Positions 34,743-43,458 are shown, numbered from the stretch's first letter. The stretch: DNA of 64,000 nt from Ramlibacter pinisoli (GCF_009758015.1 NZ_WSEL01000003.1:2108001-2172000); one strand, 5' to 3'. Translations and numbers: made by a program. The notes: generated from the sequence alone by a model not told the origin.

Positions 34743-35783
34743 ATGCTCTTCGAACAGATCGCCACGGGCGGCTGCCGCTCCTACCTGATCGGTTGCGCCG
34801 AGACCTGCGCCGCAGCCGTGATCGATCCCGAGGCCAGCCAGCTTGACCGCTACCTCGCCCTTGCGGCGCGCGACGGTCTGCGCATCCGCTACATCATCGA
34901 CACGCACACCCACGCTGACCACTTCTCGGGCAGCAAGCAGCTCGCGCGCAAGGTGAATGCGCCGGTGGTCATGCACCGCGAGACCACCGCGCCCATGGTG
35001 GACATGCGCGTGGACGACGGCGAGATGGTGATCGTGGGCAAGCTGCGCTTGCAGGTGATGCACACGCCGGGGCACACACGCGATTCGATGTGCCTGCAGG
35101 TGGAAGACCGCGTGTTCACCGGCGACACGCTGCTGATCGGCGGCACCGGCCGTACCGATTTGCCGACCGGCGATTCGGATGCGCTGTACGACAGCCTGTT
35201 CAACAAGCTCCTGCGCCTGGATGCGGCCACGCTGGTCTTTCCGGCGCACGAGTACAAGGGCCGCGACCATTCGACGATCGGCGACGAACTGGCCAGCAAC
35301 CCCCGCCTGCAGGCACCAGGCCGCGAGGCCTTCGTCGCGCTGATGGCCAACCTCAACCTCGCCATGCCCACGCACATCACCGAGGCCTTGCGCACCAACC
35401 TCAGTGGCGGCAAGACGGTGGCGCAGATGCTGGCCGAGGCGGCGGCGGCAGTGCCCTTCATGTCGATGGCGCAGCTGCGCACCCGCGTCGAGGCGAAAGA
35501 CCCGATGCTGGTGGTGCTGGACGTGCGCGAGCGCGAGGCGGGGATGGCGGGCCACATCCCGGGCGCGAAGCTATTGCCGCGCGGGCAGCTGGAACTGCGC
35601 GTGAACGAGGAGCTACCCGATCCGACACGTCACATCGTGGCCTGTTGCGAGTTCGGCCGCATCTCGACGCTGGCCGCGGCCACGCTGCGCGAAATGGGCT
35701 TCCAGCGGGCAGTGGCGCTGGACGGCGGGATGAAGGCTTGGCGGGAGGCTGGGTTCCCGCTGGAAGGCGCAGAGGGGCGGTAG
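34743..35783 (+). CDS. Persulfide dioxygenase-like MBL protein fused to a rhodanese domain
   Basis: A 346-residue two-domain protein. The metallo-beta-lactamase domain (residues 1-235) has the metal motif THTHADHFSG and HTPGHTRDSMCL, the ETHE1/Blh persulfide dioxygenase pattern, which oxidises glutathione persulfide to sulfite. The C-terminal rhodanese domain (from about residue 245) has its active loop in CCEFGRIST with the catalytic Cys present. Fusions of this type handle sulfide-derived sulfur. GGAGG just upstream of 34743 supports the start. The GST gene upstream may belong to the same stress response. Confidence 0.9.
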   Translation: MLFEQIATGGCRSYLIGCAETCAAAVIDPEASQLDRYLALAARDGLRIRYIIDTHTHADHFSGSKQLARKVNAPVVMHRETTAPMVDMRVDDGEMVIVGKLRLQVMHTPGHTRDSMCLQVEDRVFTGDTLLIGGTGRTDLPTGDSDALYDSLFNKLLRLDAATLVFPAHEYKGRDHSTIGDELASNPRLQAPGREAFVALMANLNLAMPTHITEALRTNLSGGKTVAQMLAEAAAAVPFMSMAQLRTRVEAKDPMLVVLDVREREAGMAGHIPGAKLLPRGQLELRVNEELPDPTRHIVACCEFGRISTLAAATLREMGFQRAVALDGGMKAWREAGFPLEGAEGR

Positions 35784-35842
35784 CCGGCGCGCGCGTTGTG
35801 CCCGGAGCGGAAAGGGTGTGCACCACTCGTCGCCGATCCAGG

Positions 35843-36082
35843 TCACCGGCGTGCCCGGGGACGGAGGATCGCCACGCGGCGCCGTGTGCGCTCGGCTGAG
35901 CCATTGGCTTCCGCCCACAGCGACTCGAACTCGGACGGCCGCAGGCCCCGGTCGCGCAGTGTCGCGCTGTCGAGCGCCCGGAACTCGCGGCGTGCAGCGG
36001 CCCGGCCCCGTGTGTCCTCCCACCACGCACCCGACCAGTCCAGAAGCTGGCACGGATAGGCCAGCAAGAGAAGACTCGTCAT
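35843..36082 (-). CDS. DUF1127 small protein
   Basis: A 79-residue protein with the C-terminal DUF1127 pattern: REFRALDSATLRDRGLRPSE followed by an acidic/aromatic FESLWAEANG. A clear AAGGAG lies 6 bases before the ATG at 36082, which sets this start rather than a longer frame. Short DUF1127 proteins in proteobacteria act in phosphate, carbon or RNA metabolism; this one has an unusually long Arg-rich tail. It is convergent with the persulfide dioxygenase gene. Confidence 0.75.
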   Translation of the reverse strand: MTSLLLLAYPCQLLDWSGAWWEDTRGRAAARREFRALDSATLRDRGLRPSEFESLWAEANGSAERTRRRVAILRPRARR

Positions 36083-36226
36083 GACGCACTCCTTGCAGTC
36101 GGCCGGAAGGGCCGTGCGGCAAGGATGGAATGCATCGGTAACCACGAGGCAGCAGGCGCCGCACGGCCCGTTGCGTTTCTGTATCCGCGGCCGAAACATG
36201 GCCATCGCGTGAGGCCGGATGCGCAT

Positions 36227-36275
36227 GTCTGCTCCCGGCCAGGAGCGGACCTCCATTTTTGTGTTGATCTCCCGG
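36227..36275. repeat. Dispersed repeat family B, copy 1
   Basis: In the 306-base gap between the DUF1127 and lipoprotein genes, which holds nothing else I recognise. The block contains GCTCCCGGCCAGGAGCGGAC followed by a T-rich part and TTGATCTCCCG. A copy with three differences over 44 bases occurs at 54639-54683, and shorter relatives at 52942-52975 and 61561-61592. Confidence 0.65.
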
Positions 36276-36388
36276 CGAGCCTGGTCGTGAAGTTCTGCTG
36301 GACGACCGGCGATGAGGAGCGGCCGTTCGAGTCTCTCCACAACGGCGGCCCGTCGGTGCACTGACGACCAAACCCTCCCGCCCCTGCT

Positions 36389-36898
36389 TCAATCCCGCAT
36401 CGCGCCGCCGCGCAACGTTTCTATGCCGGGGTGAGCCCGCCGCACTATGTTCTGGGAGTCGAGGTAGACCCAGTAGAACCGGTCCATCTTCGGGCCTTCG
36501 TTCCAGCGGTAGGTCATGATGTCGCCGTTCCAGTTGGCAAGGCGTTCGATGCGGGCCGGGCGGCCGAATTCGCGCTCGACATCGGCCCGCGTCCACTGGC
36601 CGATGTTGGCGTTGAGGCGGGAGAACTCGTTCTGGTTCAGGACTTGTCGGAACGACACCATGCGGCCGCTGGAATCCATGTCGACCATGTAGGCGTACTG
36701 GCCGGCCGGCTGCTGCGAGTACTGCAGGCGCTCACCGCCATTGGGCAGCGGAACCACCGCGGTCGGGCGCCCCATGCTGGCGATGACCTGGTCGCGATTC
36801 ATGCCGGGCTGCAGGTTGTACCCGGTTGCACAGCCAGCCACCATTAGCACGCAGACAGTGCCGGCCTTCGCCGCCAGTAATCTCAAGATGCCTTGCAT
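36389..36898 (-). CDS. Outer-membrane assembly-type lipoprotein (SmpA/BamE-like domain)
   Basis: A 169-residue lipoprotein: signal peptide ending in the lipobox MVAGC (Cys at about residue 23), then NLQPGMNRDQVIASMGRPTAV, the SmpA/OmlA (BamE) entry motif. A second similar unit follows (WTRADVEREFGRPARIERL), so it may contain two repeats of the domain, unlike single-domain BamE of about 110 residues. Probably anchored at the inner face of the outer membrane. The 310 bases upstream to 37208 contain no gene I can support. Confidence 0.8.
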   Translation of the reverse strand: MQGILRLLAAKAGTVCVLMVAGCATGYNLQPGMNRDQVIASMGRPTAVVPLPNGGERLQYSQQPAGQYAYMVDMDSSGRMVSFRQVLNQNEFSRLNANIGQWTRADVEREFGRPARIERLANWNGDIMTYRWNEGPKMDRFYWVYLDSQNIVRRAHPGIETLRGGAMRD

Positions 36899-37208
36899 AC
36901 ACGCTCCGATCTCCGGGCATCTTCAGCTTGATTCGGTGCCGTTTCAAGCGGCTGCTGCATTGTTGTGCTGCGGCAAGTCGCCTGGCTGCCCCGTTTCTCC
37001 GCTTGGTGAGGCGTTGAGAGAGCGAATTTCGACGAACTCGGGCCGGCGAAAGGGCCCGTGCTGCGCAGCTGAGTCGGCGAAGGAACTCTACGATTGCGAA
37101 ATCACGCAGGCTCGCCGCCCGGTAGTTGCCCTCGCCCCGATGGCGGGCTGGTTGATCGATGCGTTGTAGCCTCCATGGTGCGCGCTTCAACGCGCGGGAA
37201 GGAATCGC
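36899..37208. other. Intergenic region without a recognised gene
   Basis: Divergent gap between the lipoprotein gene and the ferredoxin-MBL gene. It is lower in GC than its surroundings around 36930-37050. I see no convincing reading frame, terminator or repeat. It must hold both promoters. Confidence 0.5.
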
Positions 37209-38072
37209 ATGGGAGCGACACGCGTCCGGAATCCCGATTCGGCCCCCGGCGACTGGTACATCGACACTGAGTGCATCGACTGCGGTGCCGCGTGCCACGT
37301 GGCACCGGGCCTCATCGTCGAGAGAAACGGCAAGAGCGTCTTCGCCCGGCAACCCGGCACGCCCGAGGAGCGGCTTGCCACTTGGCGCGCCGTGCTCGTG
37401 TGTCCGACCGCGTCCGTGCGCAGCGAGACGAAGCAGCAGCGTCCGGAAGCACCCTTTTTCCCGCAAGCGGTCACCGACGGAGTCTGGCGGTGCGGGTTCA
37501 ACGCGCGCTCGTCCTTCGGCGCGCACTCCTACTTCGTCCGCCGCCCGGACGGGAACCTGCTGGTCGATTCGCCCCGGTACGCGAACGAACTCGTCACGTG
37601 GTTCGAGAACGCGGGTGGAATCGCCCGCATCCTCCTTTCCCATCAGGACGACGTCGCGGACGCCGGCAAGTTCGCAGCGCATTTCGGTGCGCGTGTCTGG
37701 ATCCACCAGGACGACCGACATGCTGCGCCCTATGCAAGCGACCTCATCGAAGGCGAGGCCGAATGCCGGATCGCACCGGGATTGGTCGCCATTCCGGTTC
37801 CCGGTCACACCCGCGGCAGCGTCGTCTACCTACTCGACGATCGCGTCTTGTTCACGGGAGATTCGCTCGCCTGGAGCATGCGCCAGCAGGATCTCGTCGC
37901 GTTTCGCGATGCCTGCTGGTATTCGTGGAGCGCCCTGACGGCCTCCCTTGCGAAGCTCACCGGCTACCGGTTCGAATGGGTGCTGCCTGGTCACGGCTGG
38001 TCCGCGCACCGGGCTGCGGGTGAGATGCGGTCCCGTCTGGAGGCGCTGGTGACCAGGATGCGCGAATGCTAG
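37209..38072 (+). CDS. Ferredoxin-MBL fold fusion protein
   Basis: A 287-residue protein. Residues 15-75 resemble a single-cluster ferredoxin: CIDCGAACHVAPGL with three Cys, then LVCPTASV with the fourth. From about residue 90 an MBL-fold hydrolase domain follows, but its metal motif reads ILLSHQDDVADAGKF rather than HxHxDH, while PVPGHTRGSVVYLL and FTGDSLAWS are normal. HxDD variants occur in some MBL groups. The function is unknown; a cluster-linked hydrolase or redox sensor is possible. It has no obvious operon partner. Confidence 0.82.
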   Translation: MGATRVRNPDSAPGDWYIDTECIDCGAACHVAPGLIVERNGKSVFARQPGTPEERLATWRAVLVCPTASVRSETKQQRPEAPFFPQAVTDGVWRCGFNARSSFGAHSYFVRRPDGNLLVDSPRYANELVTWFENAGGIARILLSHQDDVADAGKFAAHFGARVWIHQDDRHAAPYASDLIEGEAECRIAPGLVAIPVPGHTRGSVVYLLDDRVLFTGDSLAWSMRQQDLVAFRDACWYSWSALTASLAKLTGYRFEWVLPGHGWSAHRAAGEMRSRLEALVTRMREC

Positions 38073-38124
38073 GCAATAGAGACCCGCGTGACTCGGCTTC
38101 AACCATCTGCGCGAGACTTCCCAC

Positions 38125-38290
38125 CTACCGACCGTCGCCGGCCGAACGGCGCCATTGCCCAGGCGTCATTCCCATCCATTCGGCAAACGCACGCACGCCG
38201 GAATGCCGCCTCGGATTGATAGCCTACGGACTCGGCTACGCCCGCCGTGGTCATCCCCGGCTTTTTCAACTCGTTGGCGGCCTGACTCAT
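38125..38290 (-). pseudogene. Remnant of an AraC-family regulator, 5' truncated and frameshifted
   Basis: On the minus strand the frame from 38290 reads MSQAANELKKPGMTTAGVAE then SVGYQSEAAFRRA, a textbook AraC second helix-turn-helix. The frame then shifts: the continuation FAEWMGMTPGQWRR with its stop at 38125-38127 is in another frame, just after the FRRA codons. The N-terminal effector domain and first HTH are missing; upstream of 38290 there is only a hexamer repeat. This is therefore a decayed C-terminal fragment. Confidence 0.7.
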
Positions 38291-38342
38291 GCGGGCAGCG
38301 GCAGCGGCAGCGGCTGCGGCTGCGGCTGCGGCTGCGGCAGCC
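38290..38342. repeat. Hexanucleotide tandem repeat
   Basis: About eight units of GGCAGC followed by GGCTGC (and back to GGCAGC at the end) lie exactly at the truncation point of the AraC remnant and 37 bases before the end of the Bug gene at 38379. The repeat is the likely site of the slip or recombination that removed the regulator's 5' part. Confidence 0.7.
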
Positions 38343-38378
38343 TCAGATCATGCGACGGTCCTCTCGAGGTGTCCGTCC

Positions 38379-39386
38379 TCACTCGACCGTCACCCCCGCC
38401 GCCTGCACCACCTTGCCCCAGCGCTCGAACTCGGCCTCGATGAGATGCGCGAACTCGGCCGGCGTGCCGGCGATCGGCTCCCCGCCGAGCAGCGTGAGCC
38501 AATCGAGGTAGTCCTGCGCCCGCACCGCGGCGACGATCTCGCGGTTCAGCCGCGCAACCACGCCGGGCGGTGTGCCGGCCGGCGCGACGAAGCCACTCCA
38601 GGCGGTGGCGTCGAACGCTGGCATGCCCAGCTCTGCGGCGGTCGGCACGTCGGGCAGAGCGGGCTTGCGTGCGACGCCGCCGACGACCGCCAGCGCGCGC
38701 AGTCGGCCCGCATGCACGTGCGGCTGCGCAACCGCCGCCCAGTTGACCTGGACCTCGGTACGCCCGCCAATCAGGTCGTTCACCGCGTCGGCGCCGCTTC
38801 TGTATGGGATGTGGAGCAGTTGCAGCCCGTGCAACTGCTCCAACTGCTTCATCGCAAGGTGCAGCACCGAGCCTACGCCGGGCGACCCGTACGACAGCTT
38901 GCCGGGCCGGGCTCTCGCCAACGCGACCAGCTCGGCCACCGTGCGCACCGGCAGGGCCCGGCTGACGAGCAGCAGCGGCGTGCCGCGCACCAGGCCGCTG
39001 ACCGGCGCGAAGCTGCGCTGCGCGTCGTAGGGCAGCTTGCGGTAGACGGCCGGGTTGATGGACAGCATCGGAACGTTCGCCAGCAGCAGGGTGTACCCGT
39101 CGGGCTTGGCGTTGGCGACCGCTTCGGCGGCGAGGATCCCGCTCGCGCCAGGGCGGTTCTCGACGATGACCGGCTGGCCGAGCGAGGCGGCCAGCCGGTC
39201 GCCGATCTTGCGCGCATGCGCGTCATCGACCGTGCCGGTTGCTCCGCCCACGACGATGCGCAGCGGCCGCGCCGGAAAACCTTGGTCTGCGGCGATGCCC
39301 GGATGCAGCACGGCCAGCGCTAACGCGGTAATGAGACGGCGGCGCTGCGCGGCGTGCGCGGAGGCAGACGTCACGGCGATGTTCAT
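38379..39386 (-). CDS. Bug/TctC-family periplasmic solute-binding protein
   Basis: A 335-residue protein with N-terminal hydrophobic region (LITALALAVLHPGIAAD) as signal peptide and Bug signatures VVGGATGTVDDAHARKIGDR, VENRPGASGILAAEAVANA and LLHIPYRSGADAVNDLIGGR. The ATG at 39386 is the best start. Divergent from the winged-helix/TPR regulator at 39526, which probably controls it. Fourth Bug gene in the window, again with no TctA/TctB partner. Confidence 0.88.
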   Translation of the reverse strand: MNIAVTSASAHAAQRRRLITALALAVLHPGIAADQGFPARPLRIVVGGATGTVDDAHARKIGDRLAASLGQPVIVENRPGASGILAAEAVANAKPDGYTLLLANVPMLSINPAVYRKLPYDAQRSFAPVSGLVRGTPLLLVSRALPVRTVAELVALARARPGKLSYGSPGVGSVLHLAMKQLEQLHGLQLLHIPYRSGADAVNDLIGGRTEVQVNWAAVAQPHVHAGRLRALAVVGGVARKPALPDVPTAAELGMPAFDATAWSGFVAPAGTPPGVVARLNREIVAAVRAQDYLDWLTLLGGEPIAGTPAEFAHLIEAEFERWGKVVQAAGVTVE

Positions 39387-39439
39387 CGAGTCTCCCCGGG
39401 TGATGGATTGAAGCATCGGCAAATGGCCGCCGGAAGTCT

Positions 39440-39475
39440 TCAAGGAATCATCAAGGATGCTCAGAACGCTCAAGG
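39440..39475. promoter_or_regulatory. Direct-repeat array, candidate operator of the winged-helix regulator
   Basis: TCAAGG occurs at 39440, 39451 and 39470, with a degenerate TCAGAA at 39461, giving a 9-11 base period, one turn of the helix. This is the spacing expected for a tandemly bound OmpR-type winged-helix protein. It lies between the divergent Bug gene (start 39386) and the regulator gene (start 39526). Confidence 0.45.
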
Positions 39476-39525
39476 CACAAGGCGGGTGCCACAATTGGCC
39501 CGCATCCAGTCCCGGGAGCGCGTCG

Positions 39526-41115
39526 ATGGATGAGCCCGCGAGCCGAGCGCCGGCTGCCGCCAGTCGCGACGGCCGGATCGCGCTTGGCCGCCATGTTCTC
39601 GACCTGCGCGCCGAAGTCTTGCTCGACGCCGAAAGCGGCGCGCCCGTGGCGCTGCGCCCGCAGGTCTGGGCGGTGCTGCGGCATCTGGCGCGCAACGCCG
39701 GCCATCTCGTCACCAAGGAGGACCTGCTCGACACCGCATGGCCGGGCATGGTGGTGAGCGAAAGCTCGGTCGCCCAGGCCGTCTTCGAGGCCCGCGTGGC
39801 GCTCGGCGATGCCGACCACCGCGTGGTCAGGACGGTGCCCCGGCGCGGCTACTTGCTGGTCGCGGGGCCCGGCCCGCTTGCGGTCGCGTCTCCAGCCGCC
39901 GCGGCAACCGGAAGCGACGATCCCCCTTTCGCGCTCTCGGTCGCCGTGCTTCCCTTCGACGACCCGTTCGGCGAGCCGGCCGGCCGGCAGTTGGCGCGCG
40001 GGCTGGCGCAGGAGCTGATCGCTGCGCTCGCGCGCAACGTCGGACTGCGTGTGGTCTCCCACCACTCCAGCTTCCAGTTCGCTGGTGGCGCGACGCCGCT
40101 GGCGCAGATCGGCGAGCGGCTGCGCTGCCGCTATCTGGTCGACGGCACGGTGCGGCGGGACTGCGACACGCTGCAGATATCGATGGAGCTGATCGACAGC
40201 CACAGCGGCGAGATCGTCTGGTCGCAGCGCTACAGCGCCGGAAGCGCGGACGCCCTGGCGCAGCGCGACTCGATGGTCGAGCTCATCGCCGGCACGGTCC
40301 TTTCTCGGGTGATTCACACCCGCGACCGGCAGTCGCTGGCGCGGCCGCCCAGGTCGATGGACGCTTACACGCTGACCTTGCGAAGCATCGCGCTGCGGCG
40401 CGAGGCCTCCGTACAGTCGTTTCGCGAGGCGCGCGGCCTGCTCGAACAAGCGCTGGCGATCGATCCCGACTACGGGCCCGCGTGGTCCGCCCTCGGATTC
40501 TTGAACGCGCTGGACATCGCCCTCGCCATGACCGGCGAATGGGACCTGCAACGCATCGGGGAGGCGGCCGCGCAGGCCGAGCGTGCCATCAGCCTCGGCT
40601 TCGAGGAGGCCATCGCGCAAGTTGCGCTCAGTTTCGTGCGCCGGGTCGAACGACGCTTCGAAGAGAGCCTGCGTGCGGGAGAGCTCGCCGTGCGCGCCGG
40701 TCCGAACGACGTCAATGCGTGGCACATCCTGGCGCTGGCCCAGTACTGCGTCGGTCGCGCCGCCGAAGCCTTGTGCAGCGCCGAGCGCGCGATCGCGCTG
40801 AACCCGATTCCCTCGGGGTGGACCCTCGCGAACTGGGCTGGGCCGCTGTGGGCGGTGCGCCGCCACGAGGATGCAATTCGGGTCGCCAGCGAGGCGCTCG
40901 TCAAGCTCCCCACGCTGTGGACCTGCATCATCCCGCGGATGTATGCGCTGGCCGAATCGGGACGCGTTGCCGAAGCCCGCGCAGACGCCGGACGGCTCCT
41001 GGCCCGACCACAGCGGTCGACGACGGCGACGCTGGCGGACACGGTTGCCGATGAGGCCGTCGAATTGCGGGCGCGCATCATCTCAGCAGCGCGCGCGGCC
41101 GGCATCCCCGATTGA
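39526..41115 (+). CDS. OmpR-type winged-helix regulator with TPR domain (CadC-like, soluble)
   Basis: A 529-residue protein. Residues about 20-110 are a trans_reg_C winged helix (ALRPQVWAVLRHLARNAGHL, DLLDTAWPGMVVSESSVAQA and VRTVPRRGYLL). Residues 140-280 resemble the TolB-N/adenylate-cyclase-associated region (LSVAVLPFDDPFGEPAGRQL, RYLVDGTVRRD), and the C-terminal part is TPR repeats (NAWHILALAQYCVGRAAEAL). No membrane segment is visible. Divergent from the Bug gene and next to the TCAAGG array; a one-component regulator of that transport gene is the natural reading. Confidence 0.85.
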   Translation: MDEPASRAPAAASRDGRIALGRHVLDLRAEVLLDAESGAPVALRPQVWAVLRHLARNAGHLVTKEDLLDTAWPGMVVSESSVAQAVFEARVALGDADHRVVRTVPRRGYLLVAGPGPLAVASPAAAATGSDDPPFALSVAVLPFDDPFGEPAGRQLARGLAQELIAALARNVGLRVVSHHSSFQFAGGATPLAQIGERLRCRYLVDGTVRRDCDTLQISMELIDSHSGEIVWSQRYSAGSADALAQRDSMVELIAGTVLSRVIHTRDRQSLARPPRSMDAYTLTLRSIALRREASVQSFREARGLLEQALAIDPDYGPAWSALGFLNALDIALAMTGEWDLQRIGEAAAQAERAISLGFEEAIAQVALSFVRRVERRFEESLRAGELAVRAGPNDVNAWHILALAQYCVGRAAEALCSAERAIALNPIPSGWTLANWAGPLWAVRRHEDAIRVASEALVKLPTLWTCIIPRMYALAESGRVAEARADAGRLLARPQRSTTATLADTVADEAVELRARIISAARAAGIPD

Positions 41116-41315
41116 CGAAGACGGCATGCGACGCCCGCTGCGACAGCGGACTGCGAACCCCGATGAGGCGTTTGAGCTCTTTGCTGCCGAGGCTGCGATT
41201 GTGAGTCGCCGAGCCGCAGAGCTGCCCTCCGTTCAAACGTGTGTCGAAATTGCGCCAGCTCGATCGTCGTACTCTGGATGGCGTGACATTCGCGCGCCGG
41301 AACAGGAGAACGCAG

Positions 41316-41669
41316 ATGAACTATGTCGATGGATTCGTGATCGCAGTGCCCACTGCCAAGAAGGAGGCGTACCTCCGGCACGCCACCGTTGCCGCTCAAG
41401 TCTTCAAGGAGTTCGGGGCTCTGGAGATCGTGGAGTGCTGGGGCGACGACGTGCCCGACGGCAAGGTCACGTCGTTTCCGATGGCCGTGCAACGCAAGGC
41501 GGACGAAACCGTCGTGTTCTCCTGGATCAGTTGGCCGGACAAGGCCTTGCGCAACGACGGCATGAAGAAGTTCATGGACGACCCGCGGATCAAGGAGATG
41601 AAGGACATGCCCTTCGACGGCCAGCGCATGATCTTCGGCGGGTTCCAGGTCATCCTGGAGAAGAAGTGA
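41316..41669 (+). CDS. DUF1428 family protein
   Basis: A 117-residue protein that is almost entirely the DUF1428 pattern: MNYVDGFVIAVPTAKKEAYL, LEIVECWGDDVPDGKVTSFP, and MPFDGQRMIFGGFQVI at the C-terminus. The fold is a dimeric alpha/beta (ferredoxin-like) barrel; function is unknown. AGGAG at 41304-41308 confirms the start at 41316. Its TGA overlaps the ATG of the VOC protein (TGATG). Confidence 0.92.
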   Translation: MNYVDGFVIAVPTAKKEAYLRHATVAAQVFKEFGALEIVECWGDDVPDGKVTSFPMAVQRKADETVVFSWISWPDKALRNDGMKKFMDDPRIKEMKDMPFDGQRMIFGGFQVILEKK

Positions 41670-42058
41670 TGCTGCAGACTTCCCCGATGTATTCGTACAT
41701 CCCGGCAAAGGACCTCGCCCGGGCGCGCCGGTTCTATGAAGACAAGGTCGGGCTGCGCCCGAAGGAGGAGACGAACGGCGGTGTCGTGTACGAGTTCGGC
41801 GGCGGCACTGCCGCCTTTCTCTACCCGACGCCGCACGCCGGCACTTCGCAGGCCAGCCAGGCCTTCTGGTCAGTGCAGGACGTCGACGCGGAGATGCACA
41901 TGCTCAAGTCGCGCGGCGTCCAATTCGAGAACTATGACGACATGCCCGGCGAACGCAGCGCACAGGGAGCGATCACCGCCGGCGGTGCCAAGGCAGCCTG
42001 GTTCAAGGACAGTGAAGGCAACATCATGGCGTTGATCCAGACCCTGTCGAAGGGCTGA
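41669..42058 (+). CDS. VOC (glyoxalase/bleomycin resistance) family protein
   Basis: A 129-residue single VOC module: SYIPAKDLARARRFYEDKVG at the start and AAWFKDSEGNIMALIQ near the end with the metal-type Glu replaced in a usual way. Members are lyases, dioxygenases or resistance proteins; this length fits the small GLOD family. It is translationally coupled to the DUF1428 gene, so the two probably act together. Confidence 0.9.
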   Translation: MLQTSPMYSYIPAKDLARARRFYEDKVGLRPKEETNGGVVYEFGGGTAAFLYPTPHAGTSQASQAFWSVQDVDAEMHMLKSRGVQFENYDDMPGERSAQGAITAGGAKAAWFKDSEGNIMALIQTLSKG

Positions 42059-42117
42059 ACGCAGGAGGCGGCTGCTGCCGCGCCTCGCGTGGTCAGGCGA
42101 CATGATCCAACGCCGGG

Positions 42118-42675
42118 TCAGCGTGCGCGCCGATAGTGCATGGCAACCGCGCCGCTGCGGAGCGGTTTCACCGCCACCAACTCGAGCCGTCGCGTGCTGG
42201 GCAGCCCGCTCTCGTACAGGGTCGGGCCGTGACCCGCGATTCTGGGATGGACGAGCAACTTGTACTCGTCGATCAGATCCAGCCGGTCCAGCTCGGTCGC
42301 GAGCTTGCCGCTACCGAGGAGCACGCCGTCCGGGGTCGCGTCCTTCAGCTTCTGCACGCCTGCGAGCAGGTCGCCGGCGATGTGGTGGCTGTTGGTCCAC
42401 GGGAAATCCTGACGCGTCGACGACACCACGTACTTCGGCTTGGCCTCCAGCTTGACCGCCCACTCGCGCATCGCTGGCGGCGCTTCCGTATCGCCGCGGG
42501 CGACCGCCGGCCAGTAGCTTTCCATCATCTCGTAGGTGACGCGACCCCACAGCATCGCCCCGCCCTCGTCCATGAGGCGGGTGAAGAAGGCGTGTGTCTC
42601 GTCGTCGGCGATTCCTTCCTGGTGGTCGACGCAACCGTCCAGGGTGACGTTGATGCTGAAGGTCAAGAGTCCCAT
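42118..42675 (-). CDS. Dihydrofolate reductase-like protein (RibD C-terminal domain)
   Basis: A 185-residue oxidoreductase of the RibD_C/DHFR superfamily. MGLLTFSINVTLDGCVDHQE, GGAMLWGRVTYEMMESYWP and GVLLGSGKLATELDRLDLID show the NADPH-binding fold. Stand-alone members often occur near VOC and DUF1428 genes and are thought to reduce unknown small substrates. The gene is convergent with the VOC gene. Substrate not predictable from sequence. Confidence 0.88.
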   Translation of the reverse strand: MGLLTFSINVTLDGCVDHQEGIADDETHAFFTRLMDEGGAMLWGRVTYEMMESYWPAVARGDTEAPPAMREWAVKLEAKPKYVVSSTRQDFPWTNSHHIAGDLLAGVQKLKDATPDGVLLGSGKLATELDRLDLIDEYKLLVHPRIAGHGPTLYESGLPSTRRLELVAVKPLRSGAVAMHYRRAR

Positions 42676-42849
42676 GGTGTCCTCCGTTCCGGATACTCGA
42701 CGAGACCCGGCATTGAGTCCGGGAGCGAAATTTAGCTCGGGCCGACCACGCTCTTCTGCCGAGGCGGATCTGAATGCTCCGACCTCATCCGGTCACGGTG
42801 ACTGCTTTCGGCCACATGCAGGTGTCATGTCGAGGGGAGGTCCGTCCAA

Positions 42850-43458
42850 CTAGGGGCGTTTGAACCTCTTGCGCGCCTCCTCCACGTGCGCTCTGGTCAC
42901 GCACCCGTCAGCATGGTCATTCACCAGGCCCATCGCCTGGATCAAGGCATGCATGGTGGTCGGGCCGACGAATTTCCAGCCCCGTCTTTTCAGATCCTTG
43001 GACAAGTCACGGGAAGCCCGCGAGACCGAGACGGAGCGATGCGCGTCGAGTTCATGCGCAGCGGGCTCGAAGCTCCAGAAGTACGCGGCCAGCGTGCCCG
43101 TCTCCTGGACCAGCTCGCATGCACGCTGTGCGTTGTTGATCACGGCTTCGATCTTGCCGCGGTGGCGCACGATGCCTGCATTGGCCAGCAGGTGCGCGAC
43201 GTCCTCTTCGTCGAAGCGCGCGACCTCGCGGAACTCAAATCTCTTGAACGCCGCGCGAAAGTGTTCTCGTTTGTTGAGGATCGTCCGCCAGCTCAATCCC
43301 GACTGAAATCCCTCGAGGCTGACCTTCTCGAACAGGCGAGCGTCATCCGCCACGGGGAAGCCCCACTCGTGGTCGTGATAGGCAACGTAGTCGAGTGACG
43401 CGCCGGCGCACCAACTGCAACGAGGAAGACCGTCAGGACCAGGGACCGTGGTGCTCAT
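42850..43458 (-). CDS. tag: DNA-3-methyladenine glycosylase I
   Basis: A 202-residue base-excision repair enzyme. PRCSWCAGASLDYVAYHDHEWG near the start holds the zinc-binding Cys/His and conserved Trp; SGLSWRTILNKREHFRAAF and WKFVGPTTMHALIQAMGLVN are strong Tag signatures. It removes 3-methyladenine from alkylated DNA. Length is standard (about 190-200). It is a lone minus-strand gene with about 175-190 bases of unassigned sequence on each side. Confidence 0.94.
   Translation of the reverse strand: MSTTVPGPDGLPRCSWCAGASLDYVAYHDHEWGFPVADDARLFEKVSLEGFQSGLSWRTILNKREHFRAAFKRFEFREVARFDEEDVAHLLANAGIVRHRGKIEAVINNAQRACELVQETGTLAAYFWSFEPAAHELDAHRSVSVSRASRDLSKDLKRRGWKFVGPTTMHALIQAMGLVNDHADGCVTRAHVEEARKRFKRP

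Noticed and set aside
38290..38342. The GGCAGC/GGCTGC run as a coding Ala-rich repeat
   Set aside because: It lies between the truncated AraC fragment and the Bug gene end and does not continue into a gene with a ribosome site; it is treated as simple repeat.
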